From contig NZ_VLTJ01000012.1 in NCBI RefSeq assembly GCF_007558815.1, positions 1 through 57,598 on the forward strand: a DNA stretch of 57,598 nucleotides. The letters run 5' to 3'. This stretch comes from Verticiella sediminum (GTDB lineage Bacteria > Pseudomonadota > Gammaproteobacteria > Burkholderiales > Burkholderiaceae_B). Positions 8,125 through 16,346 of this stretch are shown piece after piece. The position numbers were made by a program, and so were the translations under genes. Each line of letters starts with the position of its first letter. The first letter of the stretch is position 1. The notes under the pieces are model-generated. The model worked only from the letters and a program-made list of their open reading frames with translations. It was not told where the DNA came from and made no database searches.

Positions 8125-8868
8125 ATGACCCACCTGCCTAGCCTGGGCCAGCCGCGGCATCGTATCGGCGCTCTCGTGCCGCCGGCCAACCCGACCGTCG
8201 AGTTCGAGTATCCGGCCTTGCTGCCGGCCGAAGCGGCGCTGCATTGCATGCGCCTGCCCGTGATCGCGGGCGATCTCGAAGCGCGCAACCGCGCCTATCT
8301 CGAGAGCTACGCCCCCAGCCTGAGCGGCTTCGGCTCGCTCAAGCTGGATGGCGTGGCGATCGCGCTCACCGGCTCGCAGTACCGGATCGGCCACGATGCC
8401 GACCGCCGCCTGTGCGACAGCCTGTCCGAGGCTTTCGGGGCTCCGGTGGAGACGGCCAGCGTGGCGCTGGCCAACGCGCTGCGCCACCTCGGCATCCGGC
8501 GCATCAGCATGGTGTCGCCGTATCCGGACTGGCTGACGCAGCTTGCCGTCGGCTACTGGAAGAGCGCCGGCGTGCAGGTCGATCACATCGAGAAGTTCGC
8601 CGACGAGCTGGTCGCCTACCAGTTGACGCCGGAGCAGGTCGCCGAGCGGCTGGTCGCGGTGCACGCCCACCCGGACGGCGCCGTGCTGCTCTCGGGCACG
8701 GGCATGCCCACGCTGCAGGCCATCGTGGCCGCGGGCCCGCGCAAGAGCGTTCCCATCCTGTCCTCCAATCTCTGCAGCCTGTGGAGCCTCGCGCACGCGA
8801 TCGGCGTTGCGCCGCCCGCGTGGCTGGGCGAGGCATTCCCGTGGTTCGCCAACCCGCCTCAAGTCTGA
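8125..8868 (+). CDS. Asp/Glu racemase-superfamily protein (maleate isomerase/AMDase-like) lacking both catalytic cysteines
   Basis: The 247-residue protein has the length and outline of maleate isomerases and arylmalonate decarboxylases: an N-terminal GALVPPANPTVEFEY (a P..N.TVE signature) and two symmetric alpha/beta halves. The family normally has cysteines after the strand in each half (ACTSG and LSCTN types). Here the matching segments read AIALTGSQY (about residues 78-86) and LLSGTGMPTL (about 188-197), so neither cysteine is present; the only cysteines, C41, C97 and C217, are elsewhere. It lies 19 bp after the monooxygenase gene. In a ring-cleavage pathway a maleate-type isomerase would make sense, but the missing nucleophiles argue for a changed reaction or a non-catalytic role. 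Confidence 0.82.
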   Translation: MTHLPSLGQPRHRIGALVPPANPTVEFEYPALLPAEAALHCMRLPVIAGDLEARNRAYLESYAPSLSGFGSLKLDGVAIALTGSQYRIGHDADRRLCDSLSEAFGAPVETASVALANALRHLGIRRISMVSPYPDWLTQLAVGYWKSAGVQVDHIEKFADELVAYQLTPEQVAERLVAVHAHPDGAVLLSGTGMPTLQAIVAAGPRKSVPILSSNLCSLWSLAHAIGVAPPAWLGEAFPWFANPPQV

Positions 8869-8876
8869 TGCTTTCC

Positions 8877-8908
8877 CGCCGGCGCGGCCGCCGTGGTCCG
8901 CGCCGGCG
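8877..8908. repeat. 11-bp perfect inverted repeat in intergenic hairpin
   Basis: CGCCGGCGCGG (8877-8887) and its exact complement CCGCGCCGGCG (8898-8908) enclose a 10-nt loop in the 79-bp gap between the racemase-like gene and the Bug receptor. No T-tract follows. It could attenuate read-through or protect the 3' end of the upstream mRNA. Confidence 0.45.
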
Positions 8909-8947
8909 ATCTCTCTCTGCGGTCTTCACCTATTTAGGATCGATGCC

Positions 8948-9925
8948 ATGACTTCCTTCCGTATGCTTGCAGTGACCGCCATTCTCGGCGCGGGGATGAT
9001 TGCGCCCTGGTCTGCCGGCGCCGCCGAATCCGACTATCCCAGCAAGCCGATACGCATGATCGTCCCGTTTCCCGCGGGCGGCACCACCGACGTGGTGGCC
9101 CGCCTGATCGGGGCCAAGCTGGGCGAGGCTTGGGGTAGCACCGTGGTCGTGGAGAACATGGGCGGCGCCTCCGGCATGATCGGCACGGCGGCCGGTGTGC
9201 GCGCCGCGGCCGACGGCTACACCATCACGATCGGCAACAACCAGACGCACGCCACCAACGCGGCCCTGTTCCCGAAGGCGCAGTTCGATCTGACCAAGGA
9301 CGTCCAGCCCATCGCGATGCTGACGCGCACCCGGCACGCCATCGTGGTGCCCGCCGATTCGCCGTACGAGACGCTGGACGCCCTGGTGGCCGGCGGCAAG
9401 CAGAAGGCCTTGAACTACGCGTCGTCCAGCATGGGCTCCTCGTCCCACCTGGTGAGCGGCACGCTGTGTGCGCAGGAGGGCATGGACTGCACGCACGTTC
9501 CCTACCAGGGCGCGGCGGGGGCGATCACCGATCTGCTGGCAGGCCACGTGGACTTCATGACGGCGAGCTACGCCAGTGCGGTCACCTACATGACCGCCGG
9601 CAGGCTGCGCGGGCTGGCGATTTCGGGCGAGGAGCGCGAGGTTCAGGCGCCGAACGTCGCGACCCTGGGCGAACTCGGCCGCGAGACGCTGTCGGCCGAT
9701 AGCTGGATCGGCGTCTTCGCCCCGGCGGGCACGCCGCGCCCGGTCGTGGAAAAGTGGAGCGCCGAGCTGGAGCGGATCATGGCCATGCCCGACGTGAAGA
9801 GCCGTCTCGAGGCCGCCGGCTTCGAAGTCTGGTACCAGCCGGTGGCGCAGTTCGAGGATTTCCATCGGCAGGAGATCAAGCGCTGGGCCGACATGGTCGA
9901 GGCCAGCGGCGTCGAGCTGCAGTAA
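8948..9925 (+). CDS. Bug/TctC-family periplasmic solute-binding receptor
   Basis: The 325-residue protein has an N-terminal signal peptide (about residues 1-25, ending near AGAAES) and the Bug signature YPSKPIRMIVPFPAGGTTD followed by ENMGGASGMIGT and a DGYTI segment. Bug proteins bind carboxylates, amides or vitamins in the periplasm, and most are orphans without their own TctAB membrane partners, as here. It lies 79 bp after the racemase-like gene and 13 bp before the aldo/keto reductase gene, suggesting it captures the pathway substrate. Confidence 0.92.
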   Translation: MTSFRMLAVTAILGAGMIAPWSAGAAESDYPSKPIRMIVPFPAGGTTDVVARLIGAKLGEAWGSTVVVENMGGASGMIGTAAGVRAAADGYTITIGNNQTHATNAALFPKAQFDLTKDVQPIAMLTRTRHAIVVPADSPYETLDALVAGGKQKALNYASSSMGSSSHLVSGTLCAQEGMDCTHVPYQGAAGAITDLLAGHVDFMTASYASAVTYMTAGRLRGLAISGEEREVQAPNVATLGELGRETLSADSWIGVFAPAGTPRPVVEKWSAELERIMAMPDVKSRLEAAGFEVWYQPVAQFEDFHRQEIKRWADMVEASGVELQ

Positions 9926-9938
9926 GGGGAGGCCGGCC

Positions 9939-10892
9939 ATGCAGACCGCAACGCTGGGTGGCCAGCTCCGGGTGTCCCGGCTTTGCCTCGGCATGATGTC
10001 CTTCGGCGCCACGGCGTGGGCACCCTGGGTGCTCGACCTGGCGCAGGCACGCGAGGTCTTCTGCGCGGCGCTGGGTCACGGTGTGAACTTCTTCGACACC
10101 TCGAACAGCTATTCGGACGGCGAGAGCGAACGCATGTTGGGCCGGCTCGTGCGCGAGCATGCCGCCCGGGAGAACGTCGTGCTGGCGAGCAAAGTCGGGC
10201 TGCCCACGCTGGGCGGCATCGGCCTGGCGCCGGCCGAGATCCGGCGCCAGTTGGAAGGCACGCTGCGCCGTCTCCATACCGACTATCTGGATCTCTACCA
10301 GATCCACACCTGGGACGAGCAGGTGCCGATCGCGGACACGCTGGGTGCGCTGGAGGCGCTGCGCGAGCGCGGGCTGATCCGCGCCTACGGCTGCTCGAAC
10401 CTGGACGCCGCGCAGTTGGCCCAGGCCGCGGCGGCGGGGGGACGGGGCTTTGCCAGCGCGCAACTGCAGATCAACCTGCTGTACCGCGAGGAACTCGTCG
10501 AAACGGTGCCCTGGTGCCGGGCGCATGATGTCGGTGTGCTGGCCTACAGCCCGCTCGCCCGCGGGCGGCTGCTCGGGCAGGCGCAGGCGGACAATGCCGT
10601 GCGCCTGTCCACCGACGCCAAGGGCGATCGCCTGTACGGCGCGGCGGGTGGGCAGATGCCGGCGCGGCTGGCGGCACTCGCGGCGCAGCTCGGCATGACG
10701 CCGGCGCAGCTTGCGCTGGCCTGGGTGCTGGCGCAACCCGGTGTGGACGGCCTCATCGTCGGTGCGATGAGCCCGGCCCAGCTCGCCGAGGCGGCCGAGG
10801 CGCTTGCGCGCCTGCCGGACGCGACTGCGCTCGCGGCGCTGGACGAGGGCTACCGGCCGCGCGAGTTCCTGCGCGTGCGGCTGCCGCGCTGA
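9939..10892 (+). CDS. Aldo/keto reductase
   Basis: The 317-residue TIM-barrel protein shows the AKR tetrad: D53 and Y58 in FFDTSNSYSDGESE, K85 in VLASKVGLP and H123 in YQIHTWD. The C-terminal IVGAMSPAQL region is the usual cofactor loop. It resembles the YajO/Tas-like oxidoreductases that use NADPH on small carbonyl compounds. A GGGGA-type ribosome binding site precedes the ATG, and the gene starts 13 bp after the Bug gene, so co-transcription is likely. It is convergent with the lysR gene, with 6 bp between the stops. Substrate unknown. Confidence 0.9.
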   Translation: MQTATLGGQLRVSRLCLGMMSFGATAWAPWVLDLAQAREVFCAALGHGVNFFDTSNSYSDGESERMLGRLVREHAARENVVLASKVGLPTLGGIGLAPAEIRRQLEGTLRRLHTDYLDLYQIHTWDEQVPIADTLGALEALRERGLIRAYGCSNLDAAQLAQAAAAGGRGFASAQLQINLLYREELVETVPWCRAHDVGVLAYSPLARGRLLGQAQADNAVRLSTDAKGDRLYGAAGGQMPARLAALAAQLGMTPAQLALAWVLAQPGVDGLIVGAMSPAQLAEAAEALARLPDATALAALDEGYRPREFLRVRLPR

Positions 10893-10898
10893 CTGGCG

Positions 10899-11795
10899 TC
10901 AGGCGGGCAGCGCGTGCGCCTGCTCCAGCAGCGCATCGCGAAAGTCGCGCGCCATCGGCCCGAGCACGCCGTCGCGCCGCCAGTACACGGCCAGTTCGTG
11001 GGACCAGTTCGATCCCGCGAAATCCAGCGCGCTCAGCCCTTGGCCCACGGTCTGGCGCAGGGCGCGCTGCGGCATGATGCCGATCAGTTCGGTCGAGCGC
11101 AGCAGCTCGGCGAAGCCGGTGGGCGAGGCCGAGCTCTCGACGGCGACCTGGGGCGGCGGCAGTCCGGCCTGGGCCAGGTGCGTCTCCAGGCGCAAGCGCA
11201 GCACCGATGCCGAAGGCACCGCCCAGCGCTCCTCGATCAAGTCGTCCAGGCGAGCCAGGCGGTGCAGTCGAGGATGGCGCGCGCTGGCGACGATCTGGAT
11301 CACCAGCGGCGGCAGGGCGGCGCAATCGAACCCGTCGACGGTGTTGTCCGGCCGCGCCGCCAGCACCAGATCGACCTCGCCGTTGTCCAGCATGCGCAGC
11401 AGGCGCGCGCTCAGGTGGGTCTCGATCGAGAAAGTGGCGAGCGGTCGGCTGCCGAAGAAGCTGGCGAGCAAGGGCGACACCAGGCCGGACATCAGGTGCG
11501 GGATGACGCCCAGGCGCACCTGGCCGGCGCGCCCGATCCGCTGCTCGTGCATGTCGCACGCCAGCTCGCGCATGGCGACGGTGACGCGGCGCGCATGCTC
11601 GGCCAGACGCAGGCCGGCGGCGGACGGCGCGACGCCGCGCGCCGTCCGTTCGAGGAGGGCGAGGCCGGCCGCCTGCTCCAGGCGCGCCACGGTCTTGGAC
11701 AGCGCCGACTGGCTGACGCCGCAGACCTGCGCCGCGTGGCCCAGGTTGCCGTGTTCCAGGATGACGAGGAAGGCCTGCAGGTCTTCGGGGCGCAT
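10899..11795 (-). CDS. LysR-family transcriptional regulator
   Basis: The 298-residue protein starts with the LysR winged helix (MRPEDLQAFLVILEHGNLGH..., then VSQSALSKTVARLE at about residues 27-40) and ends in a LysR substrate-binding domain. It is transcribed away from the Bug gene at 11961, with a 165-bp gap that contains a LysR-type palindrome. By LysR convention it probably activates the divergent Bug-MDR-CaiB genes in response to a pathway metabolite and represses itself. Confidence 0.92.
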   Translation of the reverse strand: MRPEDLQAFLVILEHGNLGHAAQVCGVSQSALSKTVARLEQAAGLALLERTARGVAPSAAGLRLAEHARRVTVAMRELACDMHEQRIGRAGQVRLGVIPHLMSGLVSPLLASFFGSRPLATFSIETHLSARLLRMLDNGEVDLVLAARPDNTVDGFDCAALPPLVIQIVASARHPRLHRLARLDDLIEERWAVPSASVLRLRLETHLAQAGLPPPQVAVESSASPTGFAELLRSTELIGIMPQRALRQTVGQGLSALDFAGSNWSHELAVYWRRDGVLGPMARDFRDALLEQAHALPA

Positions 11796-11807
11796 GCGAG
11801 ACGCTCT

Positions 11808-11822
11808 ATTCCAGATGGGAAT
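11808..11822. promoter_or_regulatory. LysR-type T-N11-A palindrome in lysR/Bug intergenic gap
   Basis: ATTCC (11808-11812), five spacer bases and GGAAT (11818-11822) form a perfect interrupted dyad containing the T-N11-A core. It lies 13 bp upstream of the lysR start codon and 139 bp upstream of the divergent Bug gene, a normal place for an autoregulatory LysR box. Confidence 0.5.
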
Positions 11823-11960
11823 GTCTAGCGTAGCGCATGGAATGCCTGGCCGCAGCGCCGGCTCCTACACTGCCTGCACTGGCGCAAGGGCCGGGCATCC
11901 GGCCCTGCCGGACGCCACGATCGCAGACAGGCCGGCGCAGATCCGGCCGGAGGAGACACC

Positions 11961-12944
11961 ATGCTGGGTTCCGCTTTCTTCCGCCCGCTGGCGGGGCTGT
12001 GCCTGGCCTCGGCGCTGGCGCTGGGCTCGAGCGCCGCGCAGGCCGATTATCCCGAACAGCCGTTGGTCATCGTCGTGCCCACGCCGGCGGGCACCGTCAA
12101 CGATACGGTCGCCCGCCTGTTCGGCCAGGAGCTCACCGCCGCCTGGGGCCAACCGGTGATCGTCGAGAACCGGCCGGGGGCGAGCAGCAGCATCGGCACG
12201 CGTCAGGTCGCGCGCGCCGCGAAGGACGGCTACACGGCGCTGCTCACGTTCACGGTGCATGTGCAGAACCCGCATCTCTATCCCAAGCTGGATTACGACG
12301 CGATCGAGGATTTCGCGCCGATCAGCAAGCTCGCGTTCTCCTCGACCATCCTGGCGGTCACGCCCGACTTTCCCGCGCGCACCGTCAAGGAACTGGTCGA
12401 CAAGGTCCGGGCGGCGCCCGGCACCTACGCCTACGGTTCGTACGGCGCGGGCACCACCGGCCACATCCTGGGCGAGCTGCTGCGCGAGCAGGCCGGCCTC
12501 GACATGAGCCACATCGCCTACAACGGCGGCACGGCGCTGGCGACCGACATGCTCGGTGGCCATGTGACGATCGGCATGATCGCGGTCGGCACCGCCATGC
12601 CGCACCTCAAGGCCGGCCGCATCGTTCCGCTGGCGATCACCGGCGGGCAGCGTTCCGCGCTGCTGCCGGACGTGCCCACCTTCACCGAGGCCGGCTACCA
12701 GGGTTTCGAGCCGGATGCCTGGATGGGCCTGCTGTTCCCGGCCGGCGTGCCGCGGGACCGGGTCCAGGCGCTATCGGCCAAGGTGGCGGAAATCGGCCAG
12801 CGGCCGGAGATCCAGCGCAGACTGCTCGATCTGAACCTGGACCCCGTCGTGAGCACGCCCGAAGCGTATGCGCAGACCCTGCGTGAGGACTACGCCAAGT
12901 GGGGTGAGATCATCCGGCGCGCGGGCATCCAGGGCCCGCAATGA
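11961..12944 (+). CDS. Bug/TctC-family periplasmic solute-binding receptor
   Basis: The 327-residue protein has a signal peptide (about residues 1-29, cleavage near AAQADYP) and the Bug core YPEQPLVIVVPTPAGTVND, ENRPGASSSIGT and LLPDVPTFTEAGY. It is divergent from lysR, and a GGAGGA-like ribosome binding site lies just before the ATG. It is a second receptor in the same block as the one at 8948, so the two may bind related ligands or serve different steps. No TctA or TctB membrane component is encoded nearby. Confidence 0.92.
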   Translation: MLGSAFFRPLAGLCLASALALGSSAAQADYPEQPLVIVVPTPAGTVNDTVARLFGQELTAAWGQPVIVENRPGASSSIGTRQVARAAKDGYTALLTFTVHVQNPHLYPKLDYDAIEDFAPISKLAFSSTILAVTPDFPARTVKELVDKVRAAPGTYAYGSYGAGTTGHILGELLREQAGLDMSHIAYNGGTALATDMLGGHVTIGMIAVGTAMPHLKAGRIVPLAITGGQRSALLPDVPTFTEAGYQGFEPDAWMGLLFPAGVPRDRVQALSAKVAEIGQRPEIQRRLLDLNLDPVVSTPEAYAQTLREDYAKWGEIIRRAGIQGPQ

Positions 12945-13048
12945 CGAAAACCGTTGAGCACAGAGCGGCCAGGCTCCGGCCGGCGATCCCGCGGGACGAT
13001 GTCCCGGGGCTGTGCTGAAGGCCCGCGACGACAAGCGATGGAAAGGCA

Positions 13049-14083
13049 ATGAGCAGATTGGCGATTCCCGGGGATGACTTCCAGGCCCTGTGCTGCGAGG
13101 CGTACGGCGATTGGCGCGAATTGCGCGTGCGGGGCGTGCGCCGCGCCCCGCTCGGCCCGGGCGAGGTGAGGTTGGCGGTGCGCCACGTCGGCGTGGGCTT
13201 CGCCCTCAGCCTGTTCGTGGCCGGCAAGTACCAGCGCAAGCCGCCGCTGCCGTTTTCTCCCGGTACCGAAGTGGCGGGCGAGGTGCTGGAAGTTGCGTCC
13301 GATGTGCGTCGCCTCTCGCCGGGGCAGCGGGTGTTCGCGGCGCTGGATTGGGGCGGCTTCGCCGAGGAAGCCGTGGTCCGCGAGGAGACCGTGTATCCCT
13401 TGCCCGACGCGCTGCCGCTCGCCGAGGCGGCGGGCATGGCGATCTCCTATCCGACCGCGTGGGCCGCGCTGGCCTGGCGCGCGGCGCCGCAACCCGGCGA
13501 GACCTTGCTGGTGCACGGTGCGAGCGGGGCGCTGGGCATGGCCGCCGTGCACTGCGGGCGCGCCATGGGGCTGCGCGTCCTGGCGGTGGCGAGCACGGCG
13601 GCCAAGCGCGAGGCGGCGCTGGCGCACGGCGCCGAGGTGGCGCTGGATGCCGACGCGGCGGCCCTGCCTGCGGCCGTGAAGGCGGCCACCGGCGGGCGCG
13701 GCGCCGATATCGTGTTCGATCCGGTCGGAGGCGACGTTTTCGACGCTTCCCTGCGCTGCGTGGCCAGCCATGCCCGCGTGCTCGTGATCGGCTTTGCGAG
13801 CGGGCGCATCCCGCAGGCGCCGGCCAATCTGCTGCTGGTCAAGAACGTAGCGGTGATCGGTTTCAACTATGGCTATTACATCGGCTGGGGCCTCACCGAC
13901 GAGCGCGCGCGCTACGCGGCCCAGGTGCAGGGCATGGTCGCCGACATGCTGCAAGCCTGGCGCGACGGGCGTCTCGCCCTGCCCACCGTGCAGCGCTATG
14001 CCTTCGACGCGTGGCCGCAGGCGATCGGCGCCGTCATGGGCCGCGCCTCCATCGGCAAGGTCGTCGTCGATCTGCCGGCCTGA
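13049..14083 (+). CDS. Quinone-oxidoreductase-type medium-chain dehydrogenase/reductase
   Basis: The 344-residue protein is a zinc-free MDR of the NADPH:quinone oxidoreductase type. A GroES-like N-terminal domain (FSPGTEVAGEVLEVA) is followed by a Rossmann domain with VHGASGALGMAAVH (about residues 154-167) and GADIVFDPVGGDVFD. The zinc-ligand cysteines of alcohol dehydrogenases are absent. Such enzymes reduce enones, enoyl thioesters or quinones with NADPH. It sits 104 bp after the Bug gene and 69 bp before the CaiB gene. Confidence 0.9.
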   Translation: MSRLAIPGDDFQALCCEAYGDWRELRVRGVRRAPLGPGEVRLAVRHVGVGFALSLFVAGKYQRKPPLPFSPGTEVAGEVLEVASDVRRLSPGQRVFAALDWGGFAEEAVVREETVYPLPDALPLAEAAGMAISYPTAWAALAWRAAPQPGETLLVHGASGALGMAAVHCGRAMGLRVLAVASTAAKREAALAHGAEVALDADAAALPAAVKAATGGRGADIVFDPVGGDVFDASLRCVASHARVLVIGFASGRIPQAPANLLLVKNVAVIGFNYGYYIGWGLTDERARYAAQVQGMVADMLQAWRDGRLALPTVQRYAFDAWPQAIGAVMGRASIGKVVVDLPA

Positions 14084-14152
14084 ACCGGCCCTCGCGCCGC
14101 GCCCGACCTTCGATCGGCTTTGCGCCGCGCGCACCCTACTCGAGGAGACAGC

Positions 14153-15301
14153 ATGCAAACCACGGACGCACGGCACGAAGCCCCGCTACTGGAGGGGCTG
14201 ACCGTGCTCGATCTGTCGCAGGGCATCGCCGGGCCCTGCTGCGCCATGCAGTTGCGCCAGCAGGGCGCGCGCGTGATCAAGGTCGAACCGCCCGAGGGCG
14301 ACTGGGCACGCCACATGGGCCGCGCGCGTGCAGGCCAGTGCGCGATCTCGCTCGCCTACAACGCGGGCAAGGAAAGCGCGGTGATCGATACGCGCACACC
14401 GGCCGGACGCACCGCGTTGCGCAAGCTGGCGCGCGAGGCCGACATCGTGGTGCAGAGCTTCCGGCCCGGCGTCGTCGAGCGGCTGGGCGTGGACTACGCC
14501 AGCCTGGCGCAGGACCGGCCCGACCTGATCTACGTGTCGATATCGGGCTGGGGCGGCACCGGCCCCGCGGCCGGCCTGCCCGCCGTGGACACCGTGGTCC
14601 AGGCCGAGACCGGGCTCATGGACCTGAACCGCGACGCCTCGGGCAGGCCGCACAAGGTGGGCCTGTTCGTGGTGGACATCGTCACCGGCATGCATGCCGC
14701 GCAGGGCGTGTTCATGGCACTGCTGCGCCGGGCGCTGCGCGGCGGCGGGCGGCACATCGAGGTGAGCATGCTGCAGGCCGCCGCGGCTATGCAGGCGTAT
14801 CCCGTTCTCGATGCGCACCTGCATCCCGAGGGCGCGGCCGCGGTCAATGCGCCGGGCGGCTTGTTCGAGACCCGCGACGGCGCGCATCTCTACACCAGCG
14901 TGGCCAACGACGGCATGTTCCGCCGCATGGCCGAGGCGCTCGGCGAAACGCAGTGGCTGGCGGACGCGGGCCTTGCGCACAGCGCGGGGCGCATTGCGCG
15001 GGCCCGGGAACTGAACGCCCGGGTGGCCGAACGGCTGCGCGGCGAGGATGCCGCCTACTGGGAGCAGCGGCTGGCCGAGCACGATGTGTTGCGCGGGCGC
15101 GTGCGCACGGTTCGGGATCTGCCGCAGCATCCGCAGGCCAGGCACGCGGGGGTATTCGTGTATGCCGAGCAGCCGGGCCTGGGTGCGCTGCCCTGGCCGG
15201 TGCCGCCGGGACACGAGGGCGGGGGGGCGTGCGCCCCGGCGCCCGCGCTGGGCCAGCATACCGAGGCCGTCTGGGCCGAGTTCGGCCTGGCATCCGGCTG
15301 A
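14153..15301 (+). CDS. CaiB/BaiF-family (class III) CoA-transferase
   Basis: The 382-residue protein has the N-terminal family pattern LEGLTVLDLSQGIAGPCC and the acidic residue that forms the acyl-anhydride intermediate, here D175 in FVVDIVTGMHAAQG. These enzymes move CoA between carboxylic acids without ATP. GAGGAGA precedes the ATG at 14153, which was preferred over an upstream TTG/GTG extension. It closes the block that begins at 11961 and probably activates the imported acid or a degradation product. Donor and acceptor cannot be inferred. Confidence 0.9.
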   Translation: MQTTDARHEAPLLEGLTVLDLSQGIAGPCCAMQLRQQGARVIKVEPPEGDWARHMGRARAGQCAISLAYNAGKESAVIDTRTPAGRTALRKLAREADIVVQSFRPGVVERLGVDYASLAQDRPDLIYVSISGWGGTGPAAGLPAVDTVVQAETGLMDLNRDASGRPHKVGLFVVDIVTGMHAAQGVFMALLRRALRGGGRHIEVSMLQAAAAMQAYPVLDAHLHPEGAAAVNAPGGLFETRDGAHLYTSVANDGMFRRMAEALGETQWLADAGLAHSAGRIARARELNARVAERLRGEDAAYWEQRLAEHDVLRGRVRTVRDLPQHPQARHAGVFVYAEQPGLGALPWPVPPGHEGGGACAPAPALGQHTEAVWAEFGLASG

Positions 15302-15454
15302 CGCGCCTGCGGCCTGCGGGCGTGGGGCCCCGCGATTTGCGTATTACGCCAATCGTCACGCACGCGGACACGACAAGTTTTCTTCCGGGCTTCCGTTAAC
15401 CGGCACAAGGGCGCGCTCTCGAATCGCCGCGCCCGGTACGTCAAGGAAGCCATC

Positions 15455-15814
15455 ATGTCGATCACGCCCGTTGCGCCCCTGAACCCGCTCGCCGCCACCC
15501 CGATCACGCCGGCCGCACCGTCCACCGAGGCCGTGTCGACCCGCGCCGTACCGGCGGTCGCCGACGCGGTGAAAACAGGCCTGGGGGACGAGCGCAATCT
15601 GCTCGAACAGACCGTGGAAGCGCTGGCCCGCAGCGCACGCGCCTGGGCCACCCACTTGAGTTTTTCGATCGACGACTCGAGCGGTCGCGTCGTGATACGC
15701 GTCATCGACAGCGACAGCGGGGAAACCGTGCGCGAGATCCCGCCCGAGGAGGCGCTGCGTCTGGCGCGCGACGGCGGCGCGATCAAGGATCTTGCGTTCC
15801 GGACGCAGGGCTAG
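15455..15814 (+). CDS. flaG: FlaG-family flagellar protein
   Basis: The 119-residue protein has a disordered Pro/Ala/Thr-rich N terminus (about residues 1-40) and a C-terminal FlaG-like domain: HLSFSIDDSSGRVVIRVID followed by SGETVREIPPEEALRLA, matching the family pattern of a vDe.sG..vV.V.D..TgE.iR.IPpEE. FlaG influences flagellar filament length, and its gene normally sits beside fliD or fliC. Here no other flagellar gene is visible on either side, so it is isolated. AAGGAAG lies at a good distance before the ATG. Confidence 0.8.
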   Translation: MSITPVAPLNPLAATPITPAAPSTEAVSTRAVPAVADAVKTGLGDERNLLEQTVEALARSARAWATHLSFSIDDSSGRVVIRVIDSDSGETVREIPPEEALRLARDGGAIKDLAFRTQG

Positions 15815-15837
15815 GGCCTGCCGGCATCCCTCGCGCC

Positions 15838-16113
15838 TCAGGGGCGCAGGAGCGCAACGACCGGCCCGCCCGAGTCCAGGGCCTTGCGCAGCAGACCGTC
15901 GTCCAGGGCGCGGGTGATCGCCAGTTCCAGGAATTCGTCGTCCGGCAGATCCTGCAGCACGTGCGCCAGTTCGTGATCGACCGGGTCCAGTGTCAGCAGC
16001 GGCGTCTGAGGGTGGTCGTCACGCGTGATGAGTACGGTGCGCGCTGTCTCGCCTTCGAGTTTGGCGGTGCAGCGGATGCCTGCGCCGGGAACCGTGAACG
16101 TCTTCTGCCTCAT
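15838..16113 (-). CDS. Small uncharacterised protein
   Basis: The 91-residue product starts at the ATG at 16113, preceded on the minus strand by an AGGAG-type site; the frame is open further upstream but without a better start. The protein is acidic in its second half (QDLPDDEFLELAITRALDDG) and has no transmembrane segment or signal. I do not recognise a family. It is convergent with the flaG gene, with 23 bp between them. Confidence 0.6.
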   Translation of the reverse strand: MRQKTFTVPGAGIRCTAKLEGETARTVLITRDDHPQTPLLTLDPVDHELAHVLQDLPDDEFLELAITRALDDGLLRKALDSGGPVVALLRP

Positions 16114-16346
16114 CGGAGAACTCCTGGAGTGACGGGTTGGCGTGCGCTTGCATGCGGCGTGCCCGGCGGCGGTACGGCGCCTGGGCGCTCGCCCCTGGAG
16201 GGCGGCCGGGCCGCCGCGATCCTCGCCCGGCAGCCAGGCGCTTCGAGTGTCGCACGGGCCGATCGTCCTGCGGCGATAATGCGCACCGGCGGTGTCCGCG
16301 GACGCCGGCCCGGCCAACGACAACCATAATCCTGATTCAGATCGCC

